Source of the DNA: an uncultured Lentisphaerota bacterium
GTDB lineage: Bacteria > Verrucomicrobiota > Lentisphaeria > Victivallales > GWF2-50-93
Direction of reading: 5' to 3'
Length of the DNA: 41,839 nt
NCBI GenBank assembly: GCA_903872565.1
Contig: CAIQLG010000338.1
Coordinates: 1-41,839, forward strand
Shown here: piece after piece, positions 8,401 through 16,603 of the stretch
How positions within the stretch are numbered: position 1 is the stretch's first letter
How the letters are laid out: each line of letters begins with the position of its first letter
Made by a program: the position numbers and the translations under genes
Notes under the pieces: model-generated
Seen by the model: the letters and a program-made list of their open reading frames with translations, nothing else
What the model was told of the DNA's origin: nothing
Databases searched by the model: none

Positions 8401-11400
8401 ACACTGGGGTTGGCCCGACGGGCTGAGTCGGCATAAATCAACGCGGCGGACAGACGGCCATATAGTTGAGCTTCCGCCTCCGTGGCGTCGAGCTGGTGCA
8501 AGGTCACCTGGCTGTGTGTCCACGCCAGATCAAAGGCTCGGTCAGCCATGCGGGAGCTCTGATATTTTTCCACGTGAGCAAGTGCGGTTTCCCGGCTTTC
8601 CGCCACACCCAGGACAAGATCAATGATGGCTGCCCCATGTGGAGCCAAAGAGACTGTTCTCCGCAGTGAAATGATGGGATCAAGCACGGATCCTACGGTG
8701 TTGGACAATGGCGACATGCTTTGCATCGCGGCAGGCGAGGCCAATGTGCCGCCGCGTCCGACAAACCTGGAGCGATCGGTTTCGCAGGAGATTTCCCCCT
8801 GTTCCCCACCTTGACCCATCATCAGATGCAGCAGCCATGGCGGTCTTTCCTCCTGGGAGCGGGCACGGCGGGTACATAGAATGGCGGAGGATGTCCGTGC
8901 GAATTCTGTCTGCACAAAAAGATTGCTGAATGCGGGATGCGCCGTGTCCGAGGCCTGAATAGCGAGCACCACTTCGGCGTAACTTGTCAAATCAATGACG
9001 CGTGCCCTAGGCGTACGATTGGTTATTGTGATGCGCCGCAACTCCACGTCGTCTTCAGGTGATACGCTGATCTCTGTGTGGATTTCGAGACCTGCGTGAC
9101 ATTGCCGAAACTCAGCCCGCGCCTGTGTGAAGATGGCTTCGTAGCCTTTCGTAGCACGCAATGTGGGTTGATACGCGGTGGACCAGAATTCTCCCGTCTC
9201 CACGTCGCGCACATATATGAAAGTTCCCCAGCAATCACGTGTGGCGTCTTCGCGCCAGCGGGTTAGCGCCAGATCGCCCCAGCGGCTGTAGCCGCCGCCG
9301 GCGCTGCTTATGACGACATGATAGCGGCCATTGGACAAGAGATGAACATCCGGTATCGCGGGTGTCGGATTAGTAAAAACACGCATCACGCTTTCATCGG
9401 AAAGCATACGCGATGTCTCTGGGGTTGAATCTTCAGCTAAAACACTTGCGACAGTCTTGGGCACACGTTCCTGCAACAGCAAGTCCGCGGCCTTGAGCAA
9501 TGGACAAGCCATGAAGCGCCGTTGCATGGGGTAGTCCCTCAGTATATTGACCAGAGCCAGCAAACTCATTCCCTGATGATGCGCCATGAATGATCTGATA
9601 GTTGCACTCTTTTCATCGGGGGGAAGACGTGTCGGCGTGTAATCCACCGATTCGTAGAAACCGTAGGCGCCTTCGCGCCCCTCGTCCGCCAGCCTCTGCA
9701 AGTTCATGCAGGCTTCCCGCGGCGCTATCAAGAGAGCCATCGCGGTGGCGTAAGGAGCGATAACCAGGTCCTCGGCCAATCCCCGTTTCAAACCCAGGCC
9801 CGGCACGCCGAATGCGCGGTATTGGTAGTTCAGGTGGATGTCGGTGCGGTTGTAGCCCGCTTCGGAAATACCCCACGGCACACCGTGCAGTTTTCCATAT
9901 TCGATCTGTTGTTGCACCGCCATTTTGCAGGTGTGATCGAGCAACGTGTTCTCATAGTTGGGCATGACAAGCAGTGGCATCAAATATTCGAACATCGAGC
10001 CGCTCCACGAAACCAGCATTGGCTCGCCGCGCGAAGCGACGAGCAGACGGCCCATGGAGAACCAGTGTTCCTGCGGAATCTGCCCCAGAGCGATGGCAAC
10101 GTAACTGCATAAGCGCGCCTCCGATGCCAGCAGATCATAGAAACTGTTGTCACACCGGCGTTCGGTGACGTTGAAACCGGTGGAGAACAGATCCCTGGCC
10201 TGGTCGAACAGGAAAGTGAAATCCATCGTGGCCAGGTCGTCGCATTGCTTGGCCAATGCTTCGAACGCGAGTAGGCGTTGACGGGCACGTTCGCTGGCTT
10301 CACGCAGGCAGCCCAGGAGGTCAGTCAGATATTTTTGTTCTTCCTGCCGGGATTGGGAAGGTTCCGATGACAGGTCTTTCAATGCCGCCTCGATCAACAG
10401 GCAGAGCGATTGCTCAAACTTCGATACCTCCCGCAAGGTTGGCATCATTTCGAGTCGCTGATGGAATGCGGATTGCGGCTCTGCGGCAGGCGACGCGTCT
10501 AGTCCCCGGTTTCCAGATCCGCATTCCGCACTCCGAGATCCGAAATCAGTCAACGTCAGCCATGGCGCCAAGAAAAGCATGTCCTCCAAGTGTTCTTCGC
10601 AATTCAGTTTCAAAGTTTGCGCCCATCCTTTGAGTTCTTCATTTTCGTCCGCCAGTTCAACGGTAATCATGGTCGCCAGGCACTTTGCACTTTTCAACAG
10701 AGTGACCGCCGCACGCGGGCTGGAAGGTGCCTGTGCCAATTCCGCGTCGAGTTTTGCCAGCGCGGCATTTTCTCGGTTCAACCCTCTGAGAATCCCTACC
10801 GTGTCGCGAAGACCTGCGAATATCTGCGGCAAAAATATTTTTCTGTCGACCTGTTCCCTCAGCCCGGAGCCAAGCGTCAGCAAATGTCCTGCAAGGTTGC
10901 CGCTGTCCACACTTGACACATAGAGAGGTAGAAGTGGCTGTAGCGTGCGTGTTTCATACCAATTGTAGAAGTGTCCGCGATAACGCTTGAGCCGTTGCAT
11001 AGTGGCGAGAGTATCTTGCGTGCGTCGGATCAGGCCTCCTCCCGAAAGATACCCGAAATCCCAGGCTGCCAGATTGGCAAGCAACGTCAAACCCATATTT
11101 GTGGGCGAGGTGCGCGATGCTATCGTAGGGACTGGAACTTCCTGAAAATTGTCTGGAGGCAACCAGTTTTCCTGCGCATTTACAAAGGTCTCGAAGAAAT
11201 TCCAGGTCTTGCGTGCGGTGTGTCTGAGAAACGTCAACTGCTTTGCCGTCAAATCCGGTGCCAAAGGTTCAATCGGCTGGCTGATCCACCATGCGATCCA
11301 CGGAGCGGCAAGCCAGAGTCCCAGGATTGGCAGGGCCAGATACAGTTGGGTCGGCTGCGTGGTGGCGAGAAAGATTCCGGTGGCCAGTGCGACGGACGGA

Positions 11401-14261
11401 GCGATCCACATGGTGGCATAAAAACCGATGAGGTCCGATCTAGTGGATCTTTCACAATCACTCGATGTCTGCCATTCGAGAAGTCGCTTGTGTGTCACCA
11501 GCAGGCGCAGTAGCGTCTTTCCGATTGCGTCCAGACTGATGAACGCGTCATAGGGTAGAAATGCCAGGGTGAGAACTATAAGTCCCAGCTGGCGGCTCTC
11601 CGTCCCGACCTCTCCCCTCAGATGCATCGCCCATGGCAGATCGGCCGGTTTGCGGATCACTTTGACCAGTGCCGACAACAATCCGGGGAGCGTGATGATG
11701 AAGAGTACCAATAGCGATCCGATACTGCCGAGTCCAGGAAAAATTACCCAGGGACTTAGCATGAGGAGAATCAGGGCGACAGGGACGAGACTGCGTCGCA
11801 GATTGTCGAAAATCTTCCACTGGGACAGCACGGAAAGGGGATTGGCTATGCGGCGGGCGTCGGAGCCTGGAACCCGCGGCAGAAGCCACTGGGTGATCTG
11901 CCAATCGCCGCGGATCCAGCGGTGATGCCGGTCAATGTCCACGTTGTAGCGGGAGGGAAATTCCTCATAGAATTCCACGTCGCTGACAAGGCCGGAACGG
12001 GCATGACATGCTTCCAGCAAATCATGGCTTAAAACTGTATTCTCCGGGAAGCGTCCGGTCATGGCCCGCTGGAAGGCATCCACATCGTAGATGCCTTTTC
12101 CAATAAAAGAACCTTCTTTAAAAATATCCTGATACACGTCGGACACTTCCCGCGTGTAAGGATCGATTCCCGCGTCACCCGCAAAAAGCCTGACGAACCA
12201 GGATCTCCGCGAACTGGGCAGACTCACGCCTACGCGAGGTTGCAGGATGCTGTAGCCGTCGGCGACAATTCCGCGCCCCTCATCGAATTCCGGCCGGTTC
12301 AACGGATGTGCCATGGTGCCCACGAGCTGCCTGGCGGCATCGCGTGGCAGTTGAGTGTCGGTGTCGAGAGTGATGACATACTTTACCAAGGGGAAAACAG
12401 CCGTCACCCCGACGATCTCAGAAAAGCAATTGCTGGAACCACCCCGCAGAAGAGCGTTAAACTCCGTGAGTTTTCCACGCTTGCGTTCGTATCCCATCCA
12501 CAAGCCTTCTCCGGCGTTCCAGCGGCGCGGGCGGTGAAGCAGGAAAAAGAGATCCTGTCTTTCTGATAGATATTTGCGGTTCAGCATCTCGACACCGGAT
12601 CGCGCCCGCTGAAGCAACACTTGATCTCCTGGCAGAATTTCCTCTGATGCGTCGCGAAAATCCGTAAGCAGTGCGAAGTGAATGTGCTGATCCCGATTTG
12701 CGAGATAATGAATCTCCAATGTCTCGATGAGACGATCAACGCCTTCCGGGCTCCCAATCATCGTGGGAATGACCACCATCGTGCGGCAATCCGGTGCGAT
12801 GCCGGACGAATAATCCAGACGCGGGAGCAGGCGGGGCTTTACCAGCAACGTCGACAGCCAGTTCATCAACGCCACGGCCAACTGACTGGCACAAAGAAGA
12901 AAAACAAGAGTGATGAAAATAAGTTTCCAGCCCTGTGCTTCGAGCATCTGGAACTGCTGGATGAACACGAACGTCGAAAGCAAAGTGAGCGCTCCAATGC
13001 CACCCGCGTAAAACGTCAGCGGAAAACGGTGGATGTTTCGTTCGATGATAGTTCGCCAGGGCCACCGCACATGCGCCGTGCGCCCGAGTATGGGCTGACC
13101 TTTGTCTATCAGATAGAAGCCCACATGGGCGCTTCGGTCTTTGCACCCTTTCTGCCGGGCACTGTCGCTGGCCAGTTGGATAGCCTGCTGCGCGACTTCC
13201 GCTTCCTGGAGTCGACTGTATTTTGCAAACGACTCGACCGAATGGCGATATCGATCGCGGGTCGAAAAATCCATGTCCTTGTAAACGTCGGCAGGGTCGG
13301 AGCGCAGAGTCGTCTCTACCAGACTCAGGCTCTCAACGAAGTCCTTCCAGTCCATGGCGCTCAAGAAACGAAGGCTGGCAATGCTGTGGCTGACGGAAAC
13401 CTGGTCGGCGGCCTGACTTTGACTTTCCAGATGGACAAGCTCCTCGATGGACAACCCATGTTCAGCCAGACGCTGTTCGAGCCAGTTGCGTGCGAGATGC
13501 AGCACCGGACTGTGCTGGGACAAACGCTGACAAAATTCCGCCACGAAAGAACTGGTCATGGGAAGATTTGATTTTGCCATGCCACCCACCACCACTACGA
13601 GAAGGGACGGGTTCTTTTCCGCCATGTCCTGCAAACGATCCACCCAGAGGTCCGCAAGGTTGCGATCCTCCCCGGCGATGATCAGCCGGGTTGTTACGCG
13701 CTGGAGATTTTCAATTAATCCCAGGCGCAACATGATTGGAATGGCCCACAACTCGCCCAGTTTCAAGGAACCCACCGATTGGTAGGCTGCGACGAAAGCC
13801 CTGAGCGGATCCGGATCAATCTGTGCATCCACGTGCGAGATCAATTCTAGCACAATGTCGTAGACACGCGGCAGTCCGGCGGAAGAACCGTCCGCCAGAC
13901 GAGGCAACTCCCGGCTGTAGCCCCGGGGAAGATGCCGCCTGGCCATTTGAATCTGCTCTTCGATCAGGTAGAAATTATCGAGGAGCCACTCGGCGGCAGG
14001 AGTGATGCGCTTATTTGGATCTAGCGCCAAGGTCGCGCGGTTGAAGGCTCTTAGGATCTCCTCGTTTTCTCCTAACCGGTCCAGCAGGCCGTTGGAACTT
14101 CGCCGGGTGACAACATGGTGATGGACTGCGAGAGATCTGGCATGACGGGCCAATTGCTCGACACTGAACAATTCGGCCCGCAATGGCGGCTCATTTTCGC
14201 GCAGCCGCAGACCAGTCTTCCTTGCCATCCAGGCTTGCCAGCGCAATAAGAGGGACTGCAT
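5469..14261 (-). CDS. ndvB: Cyclic beta-1,2-glucan synthase (NdvB/ChvB/Cgs family)
   Basis: 2930-residue inner-membrane enzyme; family members (Agrobacterium ChvB, Brucella Cgs, rhizobial NdvB, ~2850 residues) initiate, elongate and cyclise osmoregulated periplasmic beta-1,2-glucans from UDP-glucose. Visible parts: an N-terminal helical region; membrane spans near 415-475, 825-865, 890-910 and 945-990; between them a GT84 glycosyltransferase with DTDTQLP (~632) and HHRWIRGDWQ (~779). A glycoamylase-like domain follows (~1050-1750), then carbohydrate-binding and GH94-phosphorylase-like domains; GCGDWNDGMNR near the C-terminus carries the likely acidic residue. The phosphorylase-like part controls chain length in characterised homologues. 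The start at 14261 follows GTGAGAAG and lies 21 bp from the upstream lipoprotein stop, so it is the last gene of the stress operon. A repeat-derived insertion occupies residues ~1240-1270. Confidence 0.93.
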   Translation of the reverse strand: MQSLLLRWQAWMARKTGLRLRENEPPLRAELFSVEQLARHARSLAVHHHVVTRRSSNGLLDRLGENEEILRAFNRATLALDPNKRITPAAEWLLDNFYLIEEQIQMARRHLPRGYSRELPRLADGSSAGLPRVYDIVLELISHVDAQIDPDPLRAFVAAYQSVGSLKLGELWAIPIMLRLGLIENLQRVTTRLIIAGEDRNLADLWVDRLQDMAEKNPSLLVVVVGGMAKSNLPMTSSFVAEFCQRLSQHSPVLHLARNWLEQRLAEHGLSIEELVHLESQSQAADQVSVSHSIASLRFLSAMDWKDFVESLSLVETTLRSDPADVYKDMDFSTRDRYRHSVESFAKYSRLQEAEVAQQAIQLASDSARQKGCKDRSAHVGFYLIDKGQPILGRTAHVRWPWRTIIERNIHRFPLTFYAGGIGALTLLSTFVFIQQFQMLEAQGWKLIFITLVFLLCASQLAVALMNWLSTLLVKPRLLPRLDYSSGIAPDCRTMVVIPTMIGSPEGVDRLIETLEIHYLANRDQHIHFALLTDFRDASEEILPGDQVLLQRARSGVEMLNRKYLSERQDLFFLLHRPRRWNAGEGLWMGYERKRGKLTEFNALLRGGSSNCFSEIVGVTAVFPLVKYVITLDTDTQLPRDAARQLVGTMAHPLNRPEFDEGRGIVADGYSILQPRVGVSLPSSRRSWFVRLFAGDAGIDPYTREVSDVYQDIFKEGSFIGKGIYDVDAFQRAMTGRFPENTVLSHDLLEACHARSGLVSDVEFYEEFPSRYNVDIDRHHRWIRGDWQITQWLLPRVPGSDARRIANPLSVLSQWKIFDNLRRSLVPVALILLMLSPWVIFPGLGSIGSLLVLFIITLPGLLSALVKVIRKPADLPWAMHLRGEVGTESRQLGLIVLTLAFLPYDAFISLDAIGKTLLRLLVTHKRLLEWQTSSDCERSTRSDLIGFYATMWIAPSVALATGIFLATTQPTQLYLALPILGLWLAAPWIAWWISQPIEPLAPDLTAKQLTFLRHTARKTWNFFETFVNAQENWLPPDNFQEVPVPTIASRTSPTNMGLTLLANLAAWDFGYLSGGGLIRRTQDTLATMQRLKRYRGHFYNWYETRTLQPLLPLYVSSVDSGNLAGHLLTLGSGLREQVDRKIFLPQIFAGLRDTVGILRGLNRENAALAKLDAELAQAPSSPRAAVTLLKSAKCLATMITVELADENEELKGWAQTLKLNCEEHLEDMLFLAPWLTLTDFGSRSAECGSGNRGLDASPAAEPQSAFHQRLEMMPTLREVSKFEQSLCLLIEAALKDLSSEPSQSRQEEQKYLTDLLGCLREASERARQRLLAFEALAKQCDDLATMDFTFLFDQARDLFSTGFNVTERRCDNSFYDLLASEARLCSYVAIALGQIPQEHWFSMGRLLVASRGEPMLVSWSGSMFEYLMPLLVMPNYENTLLDHTCKMAVQQQIEYGKLHGVPWGISEAGYNRTDIHLNYQYRAFGVPGLGLKRGLAEDLVIAPYATAMALLIAPREACMNLQRLADEGREGAYGFYESVDYTPTRLPPDEKSATIRSFMAHHQGMSLLALVNILRDYPMQRRFMACPLLKAADLLLQERVPKTVASVLAEDSTPETSRMLSDESVMRVFTNPTPAIPDVHLLSNGRYHVVISSAGGGYSRWGDLALTRWREDATRDCWGTFIYVRDVETGEFWSTAYQPTLRATKGYEAIFTQARAEFRQCHAGLEIHTEISVSPEDDVELRRITITNRTPRARVIDLTSYAEVVLAIQASDTAHPAFSNLFVQTEFARTSSAILCTRRARSQEERPPWLLHLMMGQGGEQGEISCETDRSRFVGRGGTLASPAAMQSMSPLSNTVGSVLDPIISLRRTVSLAPHGAAIIDLVLGVAESRETALAHVEKYQSSRMADRAFDLAWTHSQVTLHQLDATEAEAQLYGRLSAALIYADSARRANPSVLRSNRRGQSGLWSYGISGDAPLVLLRISDSAKIEIVRQLIRAHSYWRMKGLTVELVILNEDVSVYNQPLQDQIISLIASGIEAQMLDKPGGIFVRRLEQIPNDDRVLLLSAARIVLDDEKGTLTEQLEHRSVLEPSVPILTPSRSRSVDPPAVLSQRELIFHNGFGGFTRDGHEYVITLQPGQMTPAPWVNVLANPYFGTVVSECGSAYTWVENAHEFRLTPWSNDPVQDTTGEAFYIRDEQTGQFWSPTPLPARGATPYVIRHGFGYTVFEHTENGIASELWVYVAIDAPVKFSVLKLHNVSGRPRRVSVTGYWEWVLGDLRNKCLLHVQTEVDIKTGALLARNYYNTEFPDRIVFLDVNDATRTLTGDRKEFIGRNCSLSQPASLKNTRLSGKVGAGLDPCGAVQIAFNLSDGQEHETSFRLGVGRNAGDVQNLIQRFRRTDASRFALEGVWSYWNQTLGAINVDTPDPAVNVMANGWLLYQTLSCRVWGRTGFYQSGGAYGFRDQLQDVMALVHTAPSLTREHLLRAATHQFREGDVQHWWHPPAGRGVRTNFSDDYLWLPYVTCRYVSCVADTGVLDEKISFLEARPVKLEEEAYYDLPSRSEESATLYQHCVRAIERGLRFGEHGLPLIGCGDWNDGMNRIGNKGRGESVWLAFFLYDVLIKFAELAQSHKDISFADRCVAQARQLQHNIELHAWDGQWYRRAYFDNGDPLGSKTNLECQIDSLPQSWSVISGAGNPSRSRQAMQSLDQYLVHRDTGLIQVLDPPFDKSVPNPGYIKGYIPGVRENGGQYTHSAIWASMAFALMGESERAWELFSMLNPIHHGGTPQQIATYKVEPYVVAADVYAVAPHMGRGGWTWYTGSAGWMYRLLIETLLGVNLEGDKLRVAPRMPKTWETFKIHYRYRQTVYHITITRSPADSADTNLSYLDGQEISGDTIPLQDDHLEHAVEIKVPHKIQDSSPRQTMTATLSST
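10463..10545 (-). repeat. REP-like element inserted in frame in the glucan synthase gene
   Basis: Words GGAATGCGGAT (10463-10473) and ATCCGCATTCC (10517-10527) form a perfect 11-bp inverted repeat. They are flanked by CTCCGAGATCCGAAATC, typical of intergenic GCGGAATGCGGA-type repeats. The encoded stretch (SRSAECGSGNRGLDASP) is low in hydrophobics and unlike the surrounding helical protein, but the frame is kept. Confidence 0.65.
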
Positions 14262-14282
14262 ATTCTTCTCACTTTCCGACCA

Positions 14283-14576
14283 CTACTCCTGGATTTCCTT
14301 GCCGGTCTCTTTTACGGCTTTGCCCGTTTTCTCCACAGCTTCACCGGTCTTCTCGACCGCCTTTTCCGCACCTTCCTTTGTGGCAGTTGCCGCTTTCTTC
14401 GCGGCCTCGCCGGTCTTATCTGCTGCGGTCTTTACCGCTTCCACGGTCTTATCAGTGGCCTTATCCACCGCGGCACCCGTTTTCTCAGCAGTCCCGGGCT
14501 CCTTGCCGCAACCGAACAAGGACACTGCTCCGGCAATAGCAACAATACCCAACATTTTCACCATTTTGATCTTCAT
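14283..14576 (-). CDS. LEA/apolipoprotein-like small lipoprotein
   Basis: 97-residue predicted lipoprotein: MKIKMVKMLGIVAIAGAV then LFGC at residues ~20-23, an acceptable lipobox although F at -2 is unusual. The mature part is almost entirely Ala, Lys, Glu, Thr in ~11-residue amphipathic repeats (EKTGEAV, DKTGEAAKK), like LEA group-3 or apolipoprotein-type helices that protect membranes or proteins in dehydration. The start at 14576 is preferred over 14582 because AGGAG lies 8 nt upstream of it but only 2 nt upstream of the other. Its ATG overlaps the CsbD stop (ATGA), implying translational coupling, and the glucan synthase follows 21 bp later. The function is inferred from composition only. 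Confidence 0.8.
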   Translation of the reverse strand: MKIKMVKMLGIVAIAGAVSLFGCGKEPGTAEKTGAAVDKATDKTVEAVKTAADKTGEAAKKAATATKEGAEKAVEKTGEAVEKTGKAVKETGKEIQE

Positions 14577-14773
14577 GGGCATTTCTCCTTTTTTGCTGTA
14601 CTTATTACATTTTTTACTATCTTCTTGGCCTGGCACTCACACTTTTCACAGACTTGTTTGACGTGGCCAACGGCCTGATCCGTCTGCCCCTTGGAGCGCA
14701 GTTTGTCATCGCCGATCAACGCGCCCGCCGCTTCCTCTATACGACCCTTTACTACTTCTGCTGAACCTTTCAT
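14573..14773 (-). CDS. CsbD-family stress protein
   Basis: 66-residue hydrophilic protein starting MKGSAEVVKGRIEEAAGAL with the family's GDDKLRSKGQTDQAVG core and a C-terminal Cys-rich segment (CEKCECQAKK). The third and second Cys from the end are absent in classical CsbD, so metal binding or redox linkage is possible but unproven. The start is chosen at 14773 because AAAAAGGAG sits 7 nt upstream and the paralogue at the left edge starts identically. An upstream in-frame extension is encoded by a TTGGATATTC-type repeat and is unlikely to be real. The stop overlaps the lipoprotein start (ATGA). Confidence 0.88.
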   Translation of the reverse strand: MKGSAEVVKGRIEEAAGALIGDDKLRSKGQTDQAVGHVKQVCEKCECQAKKIVKNVISTAKKEKCP

Positions 14774-14802
14774 AATATCAACTCCTTTTTGTTTTTTCCG
14801 TT

Positions 14803-14850
14803 GGATATTCCATGTTCGATATTGGATATTCAACTTTTCCCTGTTTCGTA
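14803..14850. repeat. TTGGATATTC-word repeat upstream of csbD
   Basis: TTGGATATTCCATGTTCGATA followed by a second TTGGATATTCAAC; the same word family appears at ~37395-37430. Its role is unknown. Confidence 0.5.
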
Positions 14851-14884
14851 CGATTTTTTTATGGAATTTATGTCTCTTCTATCT

Positions 14885-15043
14885 CTAGATCCGGCCCATA
14901 AGAACCAGGACGAGCAGAATCACTACAACAAGTCCAAGTCCGCTGCTTGGATAGTAACCCCAGTTCTTGCTGTGGGGCCAAGCTGGTACTGCGCCTACTA
15001 GCAAGAGAATCAGCACAATCAACAACACTGTTCCTACACTCAT
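14885..15043 (-). CDS. DUF3309 small membrane protein, second copy
   Basis: 52-residue protein MSVGTVLLIVLILLLVGAVP, then AWPHSKNWGYYPSSG and a second hydrophobic helix ending LMGRI. This is the standard DUF3309 pattern: two short membrane helices around a Trp/Tyr-rich turn. AAAGGAG lies 6-7 nt before the ATG. It differs from the tandem copy at one residue (V16 for I). DUF3309 peptides often sit among osmotic or envelope-stress genes, as here; their biochemical role is unknown. Confidence 0.88.
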   Translation of the reverse strand: MSVGTVLLIVLILLLVGAVPAWPHSKNWGYYPSSGLGLVVVILLVLVLMGRI

Positions 15044-15175
15044 GACACTTCTCCTTTAATTTAGTTGTGCCTGGCTGCGTTGCCGTCTGATGCAGTTCCG
15101 CACCAGCCGACAACAGCCAAACTGTTTATATTTTTCTATTCGATTGTCATCTGATTATCTATGTCTCTTCTATCT

Positions 15176-15334
15176 CTAGATCCGGCCCATAAGAACCAGG
15201 ACGAGCAGAATCACTACAACAAGTCCAAGTCCGCTGCTTGGATAGTAACCCCAGTTTTTGCTGTGGGGCCAAGCTGGTACTGCGCCTATTAGCAAGAGAA
15301 TCAACACAATCAACAACACTGTTCCTACACTCAT
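15176..15334 (-). CDS. DUF3309 small membrane protein, first copy
   Basis: 52-residue twin of the protein at 14885-15043, with Ile at residue 16. It has the same AAAGGAG site and leader, and begins 94 nt after the BON gene stop. Two predicted membrane helices flank a PxWPxSxxWGYxPS turn. Both copies keep intact frames and ribosome sites, so both are probably expressed; the duplication may raise dosage. Confidence 0.88.
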   Translation of the reverse strand: MSVGTVLLIVLILLLIGAVPAWPHSKNWGYYPSSGLGLVVVILLVLVLMGRI

Positions 15335-15427
15335 GACACTTCTCCTTTAATTTAGTTGTGCCTGGCTGCGTTGCCGGCTGGTGCAGTTACGCAACAGCCA
15401 ACAACAGCCAAACGGTTTATTTTTTAA

Positions 15428-16192
15428 CTATTCTATTGTCATCTGGTTGTCCACGCTGACAACTCCCTTAACGTCTGTCGCCAGCTTGGTGACTAGAGAC
15501 TTTGTGGCCGCATTATTGGCAATGCCGGTCAACGTGACCACGCCATTCAATGTCACTACCTTGGTCTTTATGGAGCTGGTCGAACGATGGGTCAGCAATA
15601 CCGCCTTGACTTGGGCTGTTACAGATGCGTCATCAATTTTCTCGCCAGCGGTCTGTTCAGCCGGTTTCGGGGGTGTTGCAACCGTCATGTCATTTTTCAC
15701 ACTTTTTACGCCATCTATATCTTTGGCGTATTCGGCGGTCAGCTCCTTCTGGGCCATACTTGAAGCTTCACCTTTCAGCGTCACGACTCCATCTTTGACT
15801 TCGGCGGTGGTCGCGCTGGCGTTTACGTTGCGATGGAAGAGCAGGGAGAGATTAATCTTTCTGCCTATCCACTTATCCGATTTTTCGGTGGCGACTTCGG
15901 CTGTTGTTGCCAGTTTATTATCCACACTGGTGACTCCGGGCAGACCCGCCGCGGTATCCTGAGCCAATGCCTTGTGGGATTCTTCGGCCACAGTCCCTGT
16001 CAGCGTAACGACACCATTTTTGGCATCGGCACTGAGGTCGTCGCCCTTGAGATACGTCTTATATACATAGGTTTCCTTGAACGACGACTCGATCTTGTCG
16101 TCAGACTCAGACGCGCACAAAGGCACGCTGGTCAATAACATTGTTGCCGCCGCAGCTGTTAACGCCATTTGACACATTGTTTTCCGATCCAT
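15428..16192 (-). CDS. Periplasmic protein with three BON domains (OsmY-like)
   Basis: 254 residues: signal peptide (MDRKTMCQ, hydrophobic AAAATMLLTSV, CASE) followed by three BON domains at ~35-100, ~108-178 and ~183-254. Each has the diagnostic GVVTLTGxV turn and the closing G(V)xSVDN/xNxM motif. OsmY, with two BON domains, is an osmotically induced periplasmic protein that protects the envelope; BON domains bind phospholipid or outer-membrane components. AGAGG lies 7 nt before the ATG. It is the first gene of a six-gene stress operon under the direct-repeat promoter at 16328-16388. Middle and end segments are Ala/Lys/Thr rich, as expected for a stress protectant. Confidence 0.9.
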   Translation of the reverse strand: MDRKTMCQMALTAAAATMLLTSVPLCASESDDKIESSFKETYVYKTYLKGDDLSADAKNGVVTLTGTVAEESHKALAQDTAAGLPGVTSVDNKLATTAEVATEKSDKWIGRKINLSLLFHRNVNASATTAEVKDGVVTLKGEASSMAQKELTAEYAKDIDGVKSVKNDMTVATPPKPAEQTAGEKIDDASVTAQVKAVLLTHRSTSSIKTKVVTLNGVVTLTGIANNAATKSLVTKLATDVKGVVSVDNQMTIE

Positions 16193-16603
16193 TCTATTAC
16201 CTCTTTTCTTTCTTTGTCCTGGGGGGGGATTCCCTTCACAGGTTGTTTATTATTAACTTATTCGAAATGAACTACTTATGTTTGTTATGCCTCCTTTTTC
16301 CTATGAATTAGATTTATTGCTGAGATTACCATAGGCCTGGGCTGGAGTTCCTGCTATGGGGTGAAATCCTACTTCTATAAGGGGTGAAACCCTACCGTAA
16401 TCCTAAATTCTAACATCTAAATCCCAGACAAATTTAAATGGAAAAATTCTCAATTCTCAAGACTCAATTCTCAATTTCAAAATGGCCTTATTGGAGAGAT
16501 GTGCTCCGCCTGTCCTGTGTCGCTCTCTTATCTCGTCCGTCTATACGGCCACAACGGAGCATGGCCCTCCACCATTAAACTGACGCATTGTTTTGAACAT
16601 AGG
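16193..16603. other. 411-bp gap: promoter, word repeats
   Basis: It holds the BON-operon promoter (16328-16388) and its AATCCTAAAT tail, and a repeat of ATTCTCAA words (16446-16478). There is also an imperfect inverted repeat GTGCTCCG/CGGAGCAT (16501-16508, 16555-16562) near the end of the kinase gene, which is too loose to call a terminator. No gene was seen. Confidence 0.65.
16328..16388 (-). promoter_or_regulatory. Direct-repeat operator and -10 box, copy 2
   Basis: GGGGTGAA at 16358-16365 and 16381-16388 (+ strand) are 23 bp apart with a conserved AAGTAGG between. TATGGT (-10-like, 16333-16328) lies 18 nt after ATAGCA, in the same geometry as the other three copies. It would transcribe the BON/DUF3309/CsbD/lipoprotein/glucan-synthase operon. 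Confidence 0.65.

Larger units (their letters stand above)
14870..15451. repeat. Tandem duplication (two ~291-bp units)
   Basis: Unit 1 (14870-15160) and unit 2 (15161-15451) each contain a DUF3309 gene, its leader and the 3' end of a BON gene. In unit 1 the BON part survives only as ~8 codons ending DNQMTIE-stop at 15160-15136. The coding parts differ by two bases, and the spacers have diverged more. This is a recent tandem duplication that carried the operon's second gene. Confidence 0.9.

Noticed and set aside
12678..13571. 297-codon plus-strand open frame inside the glucan synthase gene
   Set aside because: It has low-complexity antisense composition and no start signals, and overlaps conserved transferase coding.
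16501..16562. Inverted repeat GTGCTCCG/CGGAGCAT as a terminator of the kinase gene
   Set aside because: The ~46-nt loop and lack of a T tract make it weak.
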